Source: Bacillota bacterium
GTDB lineage: Bacteria; Bacillota; Clostridia; Lachnospirales; Lachnospiraceae
Reading direction: 5' to 3'
NCBI GenBank assembly: GCA_023424995.1
Contig: JAFADH010000135.1
Span: 1-32,474 of the forward strand
DNA length: 32,474 bases
A program made the position numbers and the translations under genes. Shown in pieces: positions 17,249 to 25,154 of this stretch. Below the pieces are notes generated by a model. The model saw only the letters and a program-made list of their open reading frames with translations, was not told the DNA's origin and made no database searches. Within the stretch, counting starts at the first letter, position 1. Each line of letters begins with the position of its first letter.

Positions 17249-18238
17249 TCAATTCACCATCACTTTATACAATTCATCGCTCTTTGGCGGTTCCAGGTAG
17301 CGTCTTTCATCCTCATTGATAATAATCCTGTCATTTCCGGATGTAATCCGGCCGATTACCGCGGCGGCAATCCCCTCCGCTTTAAGCCGGTCAACAAGCC
17401 GGTTGGCTTTATCGGTAATAATCAGCATACAACCGCTGGAGATCAGCATGTACGGATTAATATCATAGAATTCACAGATTTCCACTGTTTCCTGTTTTAA
17501 GAGAATCTTCTTAAGATCAACCTCCAGGCCGACCTTAGAAGCTGCACCGATTTCCCATAGTGCGCCAAAGATTCCGCCTTCCGTGACATCGTGCATGGAT
17601 GTCACGCCGTTCGCTCGTGCGACCATCGCTTCCGGTACAACACTGATATAATCAATCATTCTCTTAGCCCCGTCAATAAAGCTTGCGGAATACTTGGTCC
17701 GCAGCTCTTCTTCTTTGGCGGCGGCTATTATAGCAGTCCCCTCCAGACCGGCCCATTTTGTCATGACGATTTCCTGGCCCGGCTCTGCTCCTGCTGTCTT
17801 TATCATAGCATCCCGCTTCATCTTGCCTACGCCGGTTACGGTTACGATTGGCTGATGAACCGCCTTTGTTACTTCCGTATGGCCTCCGATTACCTCGATA
17901 TCCAGCTTCTCACATTCGGTCTCTATGTCCTGCATCATCCTGCGAAGTTCTTCCTCCGGGGTACCTTCGGGAAGCAAAATAGTAAGCATGATACCTATGA
18001 CTTCCGCTCCGTTGGACGCCACATCATTGGCAGTGATGTGCACGGCAAAAGTCCCAATATCCTGAACTGTTCCGGTAATCGGGTCCGTAGAAACCACAAG
18101 CACCTCATCCCCGGCTATCTCAAGGATACTGCAATCCTCACCGATTGCGGGACCTACAAGAACTTCGTCCCTTCTGTGCCTTATTTGATTTAATACTGAC
18201 CTTTTTAGAACAGTCTCCGATATTTTACCTAGGTTCAT
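17249..18238 (-). CDS. HypE-like AIR synthase-related protein (329 aa)
   Basis: The protein has the two-domain fold of the PurM/HypE/SelD/ThiL superfamily. ATP-binding elements are visible as GPAIGEDCSIL near 29-39, STDPITG, TANDVASNGAE and IEVIGGHTEVT. HypE itself carries a C-terminal cysteine (PRIC-type tail) that becomes carbamoylated and dehydrated to thiocyanate in [NiFe]-hydrogenase maturation. This protein ends LYKVMVN and lacks it, and no other hyp or hydrogenase gene is in the window. A different ATP-dependent role is more likely. GGAG lies seven bases before the ATG; VanW is 24 bases upstream and AsnC 36 bases downstream in the same direction. Confidence 0.85.
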   Translation of the reverse strand: MNLGKISETVLKRSVLNQIRHRRDEVLVGPAIGEDCSILEIAGDEVLVVSTDPITGTVQDIGTFAVHITANDVASNGAEVIGIMLTILLPEGTPEEELRRMMQDIETECEKLDIEVIGGHTEVTKAVHQPIVTVTGVGKMKRDAMIKTAGAEPGQEIVMTKWAGLEGTAIIAAAKEEELRTKYSASFIDGAKRMIDYISVVPEAMVARANGVTSMHDVTEGGIFGALWEIGAASKVGLEVDLKKILLKQETVEICEFYDINPYMLISSGCMLIITDKANRLVDRLKAEGIAAAVIGRITSGNDRIIINEDERRYLEPPKSDELYKVMVN

Positions 18239-18262
18239 GCTTACTCTCCAGTTACGCTTAAG

Positions 18263-19834
18263 TTAATCTACAGGCTCTTCAAACTCCCAGGAAGGATCCC
18301 AGCCCGCTAACGGATCCTCTATGATAATCGGTTCATCTTCGCCTACCGGAATATCCTCTGTCTGATCCTGTGAATCCGTAGAATTGTTATCCGAATTGTT
18401 CTGATCCGAATCATTGTTCGGTTTATCCGAGCCCTTCTTATCATCCTTTTTGCTGCCCTTGTTATCTTCCTTATCTTCCGTTATTTCCTTCGTTCCGATT
18501 GTCACATATTGGGGAGCCGCCTGGTAATTACTTGAATTGACCTGGGTTCTGCTGACCTCAACGCCATTCTCATATACAACCTTCCATAATTGGGCTCTGT
18601 ATCCGGTATGAGCAGTCTGGGTTACCTTACGGTAGGTAGTCGGCTGTTTCGGGTCCTCCGTAACCACGTCCTTTGGCGGTTTTGTTGAGGATATGACCAC
18701 AGTTTCATATTTGATCTTGCGGTTTGCGGTATCCCTTGTCTCGTTACCCCACAGCTTAAAGGTGATCCTTCTGTCCCTGGTGGTAGCTTCGATTAATATG
18801 GGAGAATCCGTATTATTCTTAAATTGAAAATTCTTATAGGTGCCGGCAATTGCCGCATCTCTTGATAAATCCACATAACTGATGGTCATGGAATGAGGAA
18901 AACGCTCTACCACTTCAAGCTCTGCTTCCAGCACCGCATTATAAAGTGTCGTCGTAACCTGGCAGGCACCGCCGCCGACGCTGTCAACTACGACACCGTT
19001 AAGATAAGCGCCTGCGATAAAGTATCCGTTCGCCGCTGTAAATGGTGTCAGGACATCATAGGAATTGAATATGTCTCCCGGATACAGCACAATATTATTA
19101 ATCAGCCGTGCACCGTTGGCAAGATTCGCCGCCCTTCCTTCCGCAGAGGAGGCATATTCCGTAGTATAGGAACCGATTACCGTATTGCACCTTTCAACAT
19201 CTTCCCTGGTATAGAGCGGTTCGTCATCCTCAATCGCCGCGTTTATTACGATATCCTGGCGCGCCCAATTGGTTATTGCATCTTCGATTATCTTAATCGT
19301 CTCGTCGATATTCACCTTCTTGCCGAGGGTGTGGTCCGTATAGGTAAACTCACCGTTTTTTCTGGTAACGGAGGCGTTAATCGGAGCAATATTATATGCA
19401 CTGACGTCACCGGCTACAATATTGCGGATCTTTTCCTCATCATAGGTAAAGGTCAAAGGATAGACAATATTGCCCTGCTCAATGTCCTTTAAGTCCTTAT
19501 ACTGCTTAATCAGGTTGCCCGATTTGCCAAGGGCCATCGCCCGGTCAATATTGTCATTCTTTTCATACGTATATCCAAGATCGCCCATGCTGGTATATAC
19601 GATATTGTCATTCGCTATGACAGCGACACCTTTACTGCGCAGTCCTTGTACAAAATCATCAACTGCCGCCTCAGCTTCTTTCTTCGTCATACCGCTCACA
19701 TCGACTTCATCTATATATACTCCTTGGCAGATTGTATTATCCTCTTCTGCAGATGCATATTCAGCATTTCCGGCAACCATAAAGGTCAGCGATATCAAAG
19801 CAACCGCAGTCATCAGTATTGTTTTCCTGCTCAT
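18263..19834 (-). CDS. Secreted VanW-family protein with G5 domain (523 aa)
   Basis: A signal peptide (about 1-29, hydrophobic core ILMTAVALISLTFMV, cleavage near YASA) precedes repeats of the PG_binding_4 type (about 35-190: VYIDEVDVSGMTKKEAEAAV). The VanW domain covers about 215-365, with LYPGDIFNSYDVLTPFT, GGGACQVTTTLYNAVL and FPHSMTISYV. A G5-like domain (about 372-450) and a low-complexity acidic Ser/Asp/Asn tail follow. VanW domains occur in vancomycin-resistance clusters and envelope proteins; the function is unproven. The AAGGAGG directly abutting ATG 19840 is six bases from ATG 19834, so I take the latter start. It is the first gene of the operon leading to the aminotransferase. Confidence 0.9.
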   Translation of the reverse strand: MSRKTILMTAVALISLTFMVAGNAEYASAEEDNTICQGVYIDEVDVSGMTKKEAEAAVDDFVQGLRSKGVAVIANDNIVYTSMGDLGYTYEKNDNIDRAMALGKSGNLIKQYKDLKDIEQGNIVYPLTFTYDEEKIRNIVAGDVSAYNIAPINASVTRKNGEFTYTDHTLGKKVNIDETIKIIEDAITNWARQDIVINAAIEDDEPLYTREDVERCNTVIGSYTTEYASSAEGRAANLANGARLINNIVLYPGDIFNSYDVLTPFTAANGYFIAGAYLNGVVVDSVGGGACQVTTTLYNAVLEAELEVVERFPHSMTISYVDLSRDAAIAGTYKNFQFKNNTDSPILIEATTRDRRITFKLWGNETRDTANRKIKYETVVISSTKPPKDVVTEDPKQPTTYRKVTQTAHTGYRAQLWKVVYENGVEVSRTQVNSSNYQAAPQYVTIGTKEITEDKEDNKGSKKDDKKGSDKPNNDSDQNNSDNNSTDSQDQTEDIPVGEDEPIIIEDPLAGWDPSWEFEEPVD

Positions 19835-19876
19835 ATTCATCCTCCTTTATTACTGATTTACACATAACTTCTTATT

Positions 19877-19904
19877 ATTGTAGCACAATCCGGGGATTAT
19901 TCAA
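19877..19904 (-). promoter_or_regulatory. Promoter of the VanW operon
   Basis: On the minus strand TTGAAT (19899-19904), a 16-base spacer and TACAAT (19877-19882) with an extended TGC in front form a good sigma-A promoter, 43 bases before the start codon. The 12-mer TTGTGCTACAAT recurs at the cheX promoter. Confidence 0.65.
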
Positions 19905-19968
19905 GATAATCTTTGTCTCGTTGACTTTTGCTTATGAAATATGTATCATGTAAAAGCATAGATAATAT

Positions 19969-20073
19969 TTAATTTATCATGCTTAATACATAAGTAAGGA
20001 CAAAGGTAATTATCATAACCACTACGATAACTGTAGATATGATCCTTTGGGTTTTTTTATTATGAAAATTCAT
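19969..20073 (-). CDS. Prli42-like membrane microprotein (34 aa)
   Basis: This short gene encodes MNFHNKKTQRIISTV followed by a hydrophobic membrane segment (about 11-31) and stops after Asn34. The pattern of N-K-K-x-Q-[KR] just before a single membrane helix resembles Prli42/DUF4044, the stressosome-anchoring miniprotein of Listeria and Bacillus (about 31 aa). The start at 20073 has a strong ribosome binding site, GGAGG, five bases upstream. It is divergent from the TPR-like gene, with only 59 bases between starts. No stressosome gene is visible in the window, so function by analogy is inference; identification rests on one short motif. Confidence 0.7.
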   Translation of the reverse strand: MNFHNKKTQRIISTVIVVVMIITFVLTYVLSMIN

Positions 20074-20132
20074 GGCTACCTCCATTCCGCTGCCCGGCAG
20101 CATTGCTATTATTATTGAAAGGTCGTGATCCT

Positions 20133-20744
20133 ATGCCGCTCCCTGTACTCACTGTTATTATCTTTATTTTTATTATCTGGCTCCAGTATGAGATCAGAAA
20201 ATCTGCCAGACATACGAAGGATGCTTCCAACCGGTTCTGGGACGGGGAAAAACAGGCCAATCTTGCCCGCCGTAAGGATATATCGGACCTTAATTATCTT
20301 AAGCTGAACACCGATACCCTTCCCCTTAAGGATAAGGAGGACGAAACCATCAACTCCTATCGCGACACCGTCTGCGGTCTTGCGGACCGGAAGATATTAA
20401 ATCTGAACGGCATCTCCAATACGGAATTAAAGAATACCTACGGCATTGCAAACATCAATCTCCTGATGGAATACGACAATAACTTCGTCGTCCTGGTCAG
20501 CATGCTTCAAAAATGGGCGGAACGCCTATATAATGAAGGCTATACGGAGGATGCTTTATCCGTTTTGGAATATGCGGTAACCTGCGGATCCGATGTCCAT
20601 AAAACCTACCGTTTGCTTGCCGATATCTATAAACAGCAGAATAAGCCCGAAAAGATCAGTGAACTAATTCGGATCGTCTCAGAGCGTGATATTCATGACA
20701 GGCAAAAATTAACAGATATCCTGATAAACGCTATGAATACTTAA
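20133..20744 (+). CDS. Membrane-anchored TPR-like protein, unknown function (203 aa)
   Basis: The protein has an N-terminal membrane anchor (about 4-18, VLTVIIFIFIIWL), a charged linker (22-75) and a helical C-terminal half with TPR-like helices (about 120-185: WAERLYNEGYTEDALSVLEYAV, then TYRLLADIYKQQNKPEKISEL). The topology suggests a cytoplasmic TPR module tethered to the membrane. I do not recognise a named family. The frame opens at a TTG (20103), but ATG 20133 has GAAAGG ten bases upstream and starts the membrane segment cleanly. It is divergent to the microprotein gene. Its transcript would run into the structured repeat pair at 20780. Confidence 0.75.
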   Translation: MPLPVLTVIIFIFIIWLQYEIRKSARHTKDASNRFWDGEKQANLARRKDISDLNYLKLNTDTLPLKDKEDETINSYRDTVCGLADRKILNLNGISNTELKNTYGIANINLLMEYDNNFVVLVSMLQKWAERLYNEGYTEDALSVLEYAVTCGSDVHKTYRLLADIYKQQNKPEKISELIRIVSERDIHDRQKLTDILINAMNT

Positions 20745-20779
20745 TATTAGTATGTCCGGTGTCTCTTATCCTATTCCTG

Positions 20780-20979
20780 TAATATAAGTTATCAGAAGAT
20801 GCACTTTATTTTCTGATAAAAGGCGCAGTTTTTTGCGCCGTGCATCTCGATTATCGGAACCGGGTTTTGTTCCGATAATATAAATTATCAAAAGCTGCAT
20901 TTCAAACTTCTGATAAAAGACGCTGCTTTTGCGCCGTGCATCTCAATTATCGGAACATTATTTCAGTTTCGGTAATATA
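20780..20979. repeat. Tandem pair of about 96-bp structured repeats
   Basis: Two head-to-tail units, 20780-20875 and 20876-20972, each begin TAATATAA and are roughly three-quarters identical. Each has three hairpins. Hairpin A is TTATCAGAA/TTCTGATAA (20789-20797/20811-20819 in unit 1). Hairpin B is GGCGCA/TGCGCC. Hairpin C is ATTATCGGAAC/GTTCCGATAAT (20850-20860/20869-20879). In unit 2, hairpin C changes to GTTTCGGTAAT, keeping pairing through wobbles, and B keeps GGCGC/GCGTC pairing on the minus strand. The loop of A (AGATGCAC, 20797-20804) is complementary to GTGCATCT (20840-20847), a possible pseudoknot. Hairpin B followed by TTTT on the minus strand may help terminate nth. The spacer 20745-21066 holds no gene. 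Confidence 0.8.
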
Positions 20980-21066
20980 TGCTGTAGTCAGATGCTTTCC
21001 ATATTAATTTTAAATCAATTCCATGTATCCTTCAAGCTTAATTTCAATATTTAGAACATACATTGT

Positions 21067-21720
21067 CTATGCATTGGCATATTTGCAATCTTCCCTTAAG
21101 AAGCATTCGCTGCATTTTGGCTTCCTGGCTATGCATATGCTTCTGCCAAGTGTAATGATCTGTATATTGTAAGCGATCCATTGTTCCTTCGGAAGCAGTC
21201 TCATCAGGTCATATTCTATCTTCACCGGATCCTCTTCCAGGGTAAAGCCAAGCCGCTTTGAGATTCTCTTTACATGGGTATCCACTACAATACTGGGTTC
21301 TCCATAGACATTGCCCCGGATTACATTGGCAGTTTTTCTTCCTACCCCTGCAAGATTGGTCAGCACATCAATATCATTTGGTACCTCGCCGTTATACTCC
21401 TCTACCAGCTTCTTCGCACAGGCGATGATATTCTTAGCTTTATTCCGGTAAAAGCCGGTGGAATGAATATCCTTCTCCAGCTCTGCCTGATCCGCTGCCG
21501 CAAAGTCCTCCAGTCTCCTGTATTTTTGAAATAAATCCTTGGTAACGATATTAACCCGGGCATCCGTACATTGCGCGCTGAGAATAGTAGCTATGAGAAG
21601 CTGCCAGGGTGTCTCATGGTCAAGGAAGCACCTGACATCTATGGTGTATTCCCTGTTGAGAGCCGCGATAATGCGCTCCATTCTCTCCCGTTCCTTCTTT
21701 GTTATTCTTATGTTCGTCAA
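21067..21720 (-). CDS. nth: Endonuclease III, DNA glycosylase/AP lyase
   Basis: Endonuclease III removes oxidised pyrimidines and cleaves abasic sites in base-excision repair. The 217-residue protein has the helix-hairpin-helix LAGVGRKTANVI with catalytic Lys129, the conserved Asp147 in VVDTHV, and the 4Fe-4S loop Cys196-x6-Cys203-x2-Cys206-x5-Cys212. All catalytic and cluster residues are intact. The start is a TTG at 21720 with GAGGAGG seven bases upstream. No in-frame ATG fits the family's N-terminus. It lies 134 bases downstream of the radical SAM gene in the same direction, with no clear terminator between. Downstream are the structured repeats. Confidence 0.95.
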   Translation of the reverse strand: MTNIRITKKERERMERIIAALNREYTIDVRCFLDHETPWQLLIATILSAQCTDARVNIVTKDLFQKYRRLEDFAAADQAELEKDIHSTGFYRNKAKNIIACAKKLVEEYNGEVPNDIDVLTNLAGVGRKTANVIRGNVYGEPSIVVDTHVKRISKRLGFTLEEDPVKIEYDLMRLLPKEQWIAYNIQIITLGRSICIARKPKCSECFLREDCKYANA

Positions 21721-21854
21721 ATATAATCCTCCTCTTCTATCATTAAGACGATTCTAATGTCCCTGCGGTTACAATTACAGCCGGCTTCGAGTAAAATTCT
21801 GAAGCTGCATACTGTCCGCAAGGCAGGGATGAGTATCTTGAGGCCCTGCATCCT

Positions 21855-23714
21855 TTACCCTTCCAGCAGTGTAACCTCTGCGGAATTATTCAATGGATCC
21901 CTTCTGTCGTAATCAAACAGGATAATGGTTCTCTTCCTCACAGCCGTCCCCTTTGCTGCCGAGGCTTGTACGTCATATTGGAATACTTCAATATGAATCT
22001 GCCTCTTACCGGTCTGATGCTTTTCATAGAGACGCCGGATATGGATGTCCTTTGTACCCGAACCGGAAAATACCGGCCTTGCCTTCATGTTCTCCCGCAG
22101 GTACAGATCGAACACCAGGAGCTCTGCGAATACGGATCTTAAATCCGGTCTCTTCTTTATATCTATGGATTCTAACACCACCTTCTGAAAGAAATCAAGC
22201 AAAATCTCATACTTTCTGATTCGGCTGTGGGACATTAAAATCAATCCCGCCGCTTCATAATAGCTGCTGATGGATTGATACAGCTGCATGGGGGAGGGAT
22301 AATAATGCTCCAGAAAGCTCATGGAGCCGGTGAATTGTCCGCTGTTATAATAAACCTCGACCATCTCGCAGACACCCTTCAGCTTAAGCAGTTCCTCATA
22401 GGACAGGTCATCGGTATATAGGACCTCATACGGAGCGGCATCACGGGCGGTGATACCATATGACCTTTTGTCTGATTCCATGGAGGATCCCTTCAGTATC
22501 TTTAAGAATCCAAGCTGCAGCTGATCCGGCTTCAAGCGGTATACATCCGCAAAGGATCTTTCAAAGGAAGCATACCCTTCCTTGGGGAGTCCTGCAATCA
22601 GATCCAGATGCTGATGAATGTTCCTGCCTTCCTTAATCCGCATAACATTCGCTGCCAGCCTTTGAAAATCCATCTTTCTGTGGATTGCCTCCACCGTGTC
22701 CGGATTGGTAGACTGGACTCCTATCTCAAGCTGTACCTGTCCGGGTCTTAAAGCTGCCAGGAGCTCTGTCTCATCCTCCTCCAGCAGATCCGCAGCAATC
22801 TCAAAGTGGAAATTGGTAATGCCGTTATCATTTTCTTTAATAAACTGCCAGATTGCCATGGCATGCTTTTTATTACAGTTAAAGGTCCGATCCACGAATT
22901 TTACCTGAGGGACCCGGTTATCCAGGAAAAACTTCAACTCCCGTCTGACCAATTCCAGGCTTCGAAAGCGCACCCTCCTGTCCACGGAGGACAGACAGTA
23001 GCTGCAGGAGAACGGGCATCCGCGGCTGCTTTCATAATAGACAATCCGGTTACGGAAGACTTCCGTATCTTTGTAAGGGAACGGTATCCTGTCCAGGCTC
23101 ACCGGTGCCCGGTCTCCGGTCACTATGATCTCCGGAGAAGCCTGAACGGCAACTTCTGTGCCGCAGCGGCTATCCGTACTCCTGCCTGAGTCAGAACTCT
23201 TATCATAGCTGCCGCAGCCGGGACTGACAATTTGAACCTCCTTACTGTCAGCATTATTTCTGTCCTCCGGTATTCCGGCAGTTTTTGCATATGCCAGTCC
23301 CGCAATATCAGACAGGCTGTCCCTTGCCCCCGTATAATACTCTGTCAATTCCAGAAAGGTCTGTTCCCCTTCTCCGACGATTATGCCGTCCAGCCAGGGA
23401 TGTTCCTTAAGGCATTGTACAAAATCATATGCCACTTCCGGGCCTCCCAGCCAGATTTTGGCCTCAGGCTGAACCTTTCTTAATTCAGCCGTGACTCTCA
23501 TGATCATGCCGATATTCCAGATATAACAGGAGAATGCCACCACCTCCGCCTTCTCCCTGTATATCCGCTGCAGAATATCCTCTTCCTGATGGTTTATGGT
23601 CAGCTCGAGCACATGAATCAGATGAGCATATTTATCTGCATAAGCTCTAAGACTGTGAACCGCCAGGTTGGAATGTATATATTTTGCATTGACTGCAACC
23701 AATAATATCTTCAT
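21855..23714 (-). CDS. B12-binding domain radical SAM protein, DUF4080 type (619 aa)
   Basis: The N-terminal 130 residues form a cobalamin-binding-like domain (MKILLVAVNAKYIHSNLA, then WLGGPEVAYDF and VGEGE). A radical SAM core follows, with the cluster motif Cys233-x3-Cys237-x2-Cys240 in SRGCPFSCSYC, and a C-terminal DUF4080-like region with an HIEVFQYDV-type end. Such proteins probably modify an unknown substrate with a 5'-deoxyadenosyl radical. Residues 150-198 are a Ser/Asp-rich insertion between the two domains. The ATG at 23714 begins the family-typical sequence; GGAAGGA lies about 12 bases upstream. The alternative TTG at 23735 overlaps that site and is unlikely. Confidence 0.9.
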   Translation of the reverse strand: MKILLVAVNAKYIHSNLAVHSLRAYADKYAHLIHVLELTINHQEEDILQRIYREKAEVVAFSCYIWNIGMIMRVTAELRKVQPEAKIWLGGPEVAYDFVQCLKEHPWLDGIIVGEGEQTFLELTEYYTGARDSLSDIAGLAYAKTAGIPEDRNNADSKEVQIVSPGCGSYDKSSDSGRSTDSRCGTEVAVQASPEIIVTGDRAPVSLDRIPFPYKDTEVFRNRIVYYESSRGCPFSCSYCLSSVDRRVRFRSLELVRRELKFFLDNRVPQVKFVDRTFNCNKKHAMAIWQFIKENDNGITNFHFEIAADLLEEDETELLAALRPGQVQLEIGVQSTNPDTVEAIHRKMDFQRLAANVMRIKEGRNIHQHLDLIAGLPKEGYASFERSFADVYRLKPDQLQLGFLKILKGSSMESDKRSYGITARDAAPYEVLYTDDLSYEELLKLKGVCEMVEVYYNSGQFTGSMSFLEHYYPSPMQLYQSISSYYEAAGLILMSHSRIRKYEILLDFFQKVVLESIDIKKRPDLRSVFAELLVFDLYLRENMKARPVFSGSGTKDIHIRRLYEKHQTGKRQIHIEVFQYDVQASAAKGTAVRKRTIILFDYDRRDPLNNSAEVTLLEG

Positions 23715-23867
23715 TACAATTTGTATTCCTTCCAAATGTGCCGTATATGAACGAAACTAATCTGCCGAGCTCTCCTCACCCCGTTCGCCGGAAAAGTGTG
23801 GAGCCCTTTGAAATCCCGTATAAAAAAATACCGGCATGCAGTACGATTGCACCATTCATTGTATATC

Positions 23868-23876
23868 AGTATAGCA
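23868..23876 (-). promoter_or_regulatory. Extended -10 of a possible promoter for the radical SAM gene
   Basis: TGCTATACT on the minus strand is a good extended -10, about 150 bases before the start codon. No convincing -35 box is seen. Confidence 0.35.
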
Positions 23877-24031
23877 TAAATTACATTGGACCGGTACTTG
23901 AAAACCTGCTGTTTAAACCGCAGTTTAGAAAAATTTAAGAAACCTGTACCAATTGATATTTTGCCCCCGGATTATGTTGGATAAAGACTTAAATCCTGTG
24001 GGACTCTATATCTGAGGTGCCTTTGCCCATA

Positions 24032-24059
24032 TGGACAGATGAGCCGTGATGTGTTATAT
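24032..24059 (+). promoter_or_regulatory. Promoter of the DUF2156 gene
   Basis: TGGACA (24032-24037), a 16-base spacer and TTATAT (24054-24059) on the plus strand would start transcription near 24066, giving a leader of about 135 bases. Confidence 0.45.
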
Positions 24060-24072
24060 TGAAATTTGTTAA

Positions 24073-24180
24073 CCAGAGCTTCTCTGGAAATTGACGGCTG
24101 ACATCGTCAGACAATAATAAAAATATGTACTTTAGCGAGAAATATTTAACACATGATTATGATACCCGGATTCCGGTATC
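24073..24180 (+). other. Hairpin-rich leader of the DUF2156 gene
   Basis: Three short inverted repeats lie between the putative promoter and the ribosome binding site: CCAGAG-CTT-CTCTGG (24073-24087), CTGAC-ATC-GTCAG (24098-24110) and GATACC/GGTATC (24161-24180). The last abuts the Shine-Dalgarno region. I do not recognise a known riboswitch or T-box. The remaining part of the 486-base spacer (23715-24031) holds no gene. Confidence 0.4.
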
Positions 24181-24200
24181 TTTGGAGGAATGTAACTAAT

Positions 24201-25115
24201 ATGCTGACCTTTGAACTGATTACCGCTGATAATATTATGAAGACAGCGGAGTATTTCAAATATAAAGTAAGCCGCACCAGCGACTATACGGTTGGAGCCA
24301 TGTATATGTGGCGTAATTTTTATGAGACCAGCTACGCAATTAAGAATGATATGCTCTATTACAGAGTTAATTTTATTGACCATACCGCTTTTACCATACC
24401 CGTAGGCGGAGGCTCCTTAGATCAGGCCGTGAACGAATTAAAGGAATATTGCAAAGCGAACGGCCTGCCCCTTTGGTTCTGCACCATTCCGGAGGAAGCG
24501 CTTCCTCTGCTGTCCGATCACTATCACGGGAATACCCCCTGCGAACCCAACCGGGACTGGGCCGATTATCTGTATATGGCACAAGACCTGGCCGGAATGG
24601 CGGGCAGAAGATTCAGCGGTCAGAGAAATCACATCAATAAATTTAAAAAACTATTCCCCGATTACTCCTATCAGCCCATTACCACGGATAATCTTCCCCG
24701 TATCCTTGATTTTCTGAAGGATTTTCAAGTGAATTATTCCAAGGAAGAGTCTTTGGCTAAGGAGGAGGTCCTGCGGGCCATGGAGCTGGTCAGCCTGTTT
24801 GACAAATTCAAGCAGCTGGGCGGCTTTATCGAGGTGGACGGCAGCATAGTAGCCATGGCTGTGGGGGAGGTAGTGGGTGACACCCTTTACTGCCATATCG
24901 AGAAAGCCAAAAGAGAGTATGAGGGCTCCTACCAGATGATAGTAAAAGAATTCTCCAATGATATCTGTACCCGTTTTAAAATTCAGTATATTAACCGCGA
25001 GGATGATGTGGGAGACCAGGGTCTGCGTACCTCGAAGCTATCCTATCATCCGATAAAGCTGCTCGATAAGTACTGTGTTCTTGTCCCAATTGAAGAAATG
25101 TCATTACAAGCCTGA
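24201..25115 (+). CDS. DUF2156 (phosphatidylglycerol lysyltransferase C-terminal-like) protein (304 aa)
   Basis: The protein resembles stand-alone DUF2156 proteins, which share the tandem GNAT fold of the catalytic domain of MprF, an aminoacyl-tRNA-dependent lipid aminoacyltransferase. Marks are YTVGAMYMWRNFYETSYAI near the start, RRFSGQRNHINKFKKLFPDY (147-166) and the C-terminal YINREDDVGDQGLRTSKLSY-like run. No membrane domain is fused, so it is a soluble protein that may transfer an amino acid to a lipid or peptide; the substrate is unknown. The frame opens at 24153, but ATG 24201 matches the family start. GGAGG lies about 12 bases upstream. It is transcribed alone, divergent from the radical SAM gene and convergent with the CmpB-like gene. 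Confidence 0.88.
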   Translation: MLTFELITADNIMKTAEYFKYKVSRTSDYTVGAMYMWRNFYETSYAIKNDMLYYRVNFIDHTAFTIPVGGGSLDQAVNELKEYCKANGLPLWFCTIPEEALPLLSDHYHGNTPCEPNRDWADYLYMAQDLAGMAGRRFSGQRNHINKFKKLFPDYSYQPITTDNLPRILDFLKDFQVNYSKEESLAKEEVLRAMELVSLFDKFKQLGGFIEVDGSIVAMAVGEVVGDTLYCHIEKAKREYEGSYQMIVKEFSNDICTRFKIQYINREDDVGDQGLRTSKLSYHPIKLLDKYCVLVPIEEMSLQA

Positions 25116-25154
25116 CAGAGGCCCTGTCTGACGGATTATCCGGCGGTTATCCCG

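Noticed and set aside
17591..18193. 200-codon plus-strand frame opposite the HypE-like gene
   Set aside because: It is a shadow of a clearly conserved gene, has no ribosome binding site, and is rich in His and Cys as reversed frames often are.
18893..19492. 199-codon plus-strand frame opposite the VanW gene
   Set aside because: It is a shadow of a conserved gene, with no start signal or recognisable domain.
20780..20979. CRISPR array
   Set aside because: There are only two units of about 96 bp with no spacer pattern, the units are imperfect and no cas gene is present.
21760..21830. CCCTGC/GCAGGG inverted repeat between the radical SAM gene and nth
   Set aside because: It has 6 bp over a loop of more than 50 bases, without a T-run; likely chance.
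25110..25135. GACAG/CTGTC hairpin after the DUF2156 gene as a terminator
   Set aside because: The stem is only 5 bp and no T-run follows; too weak to call.
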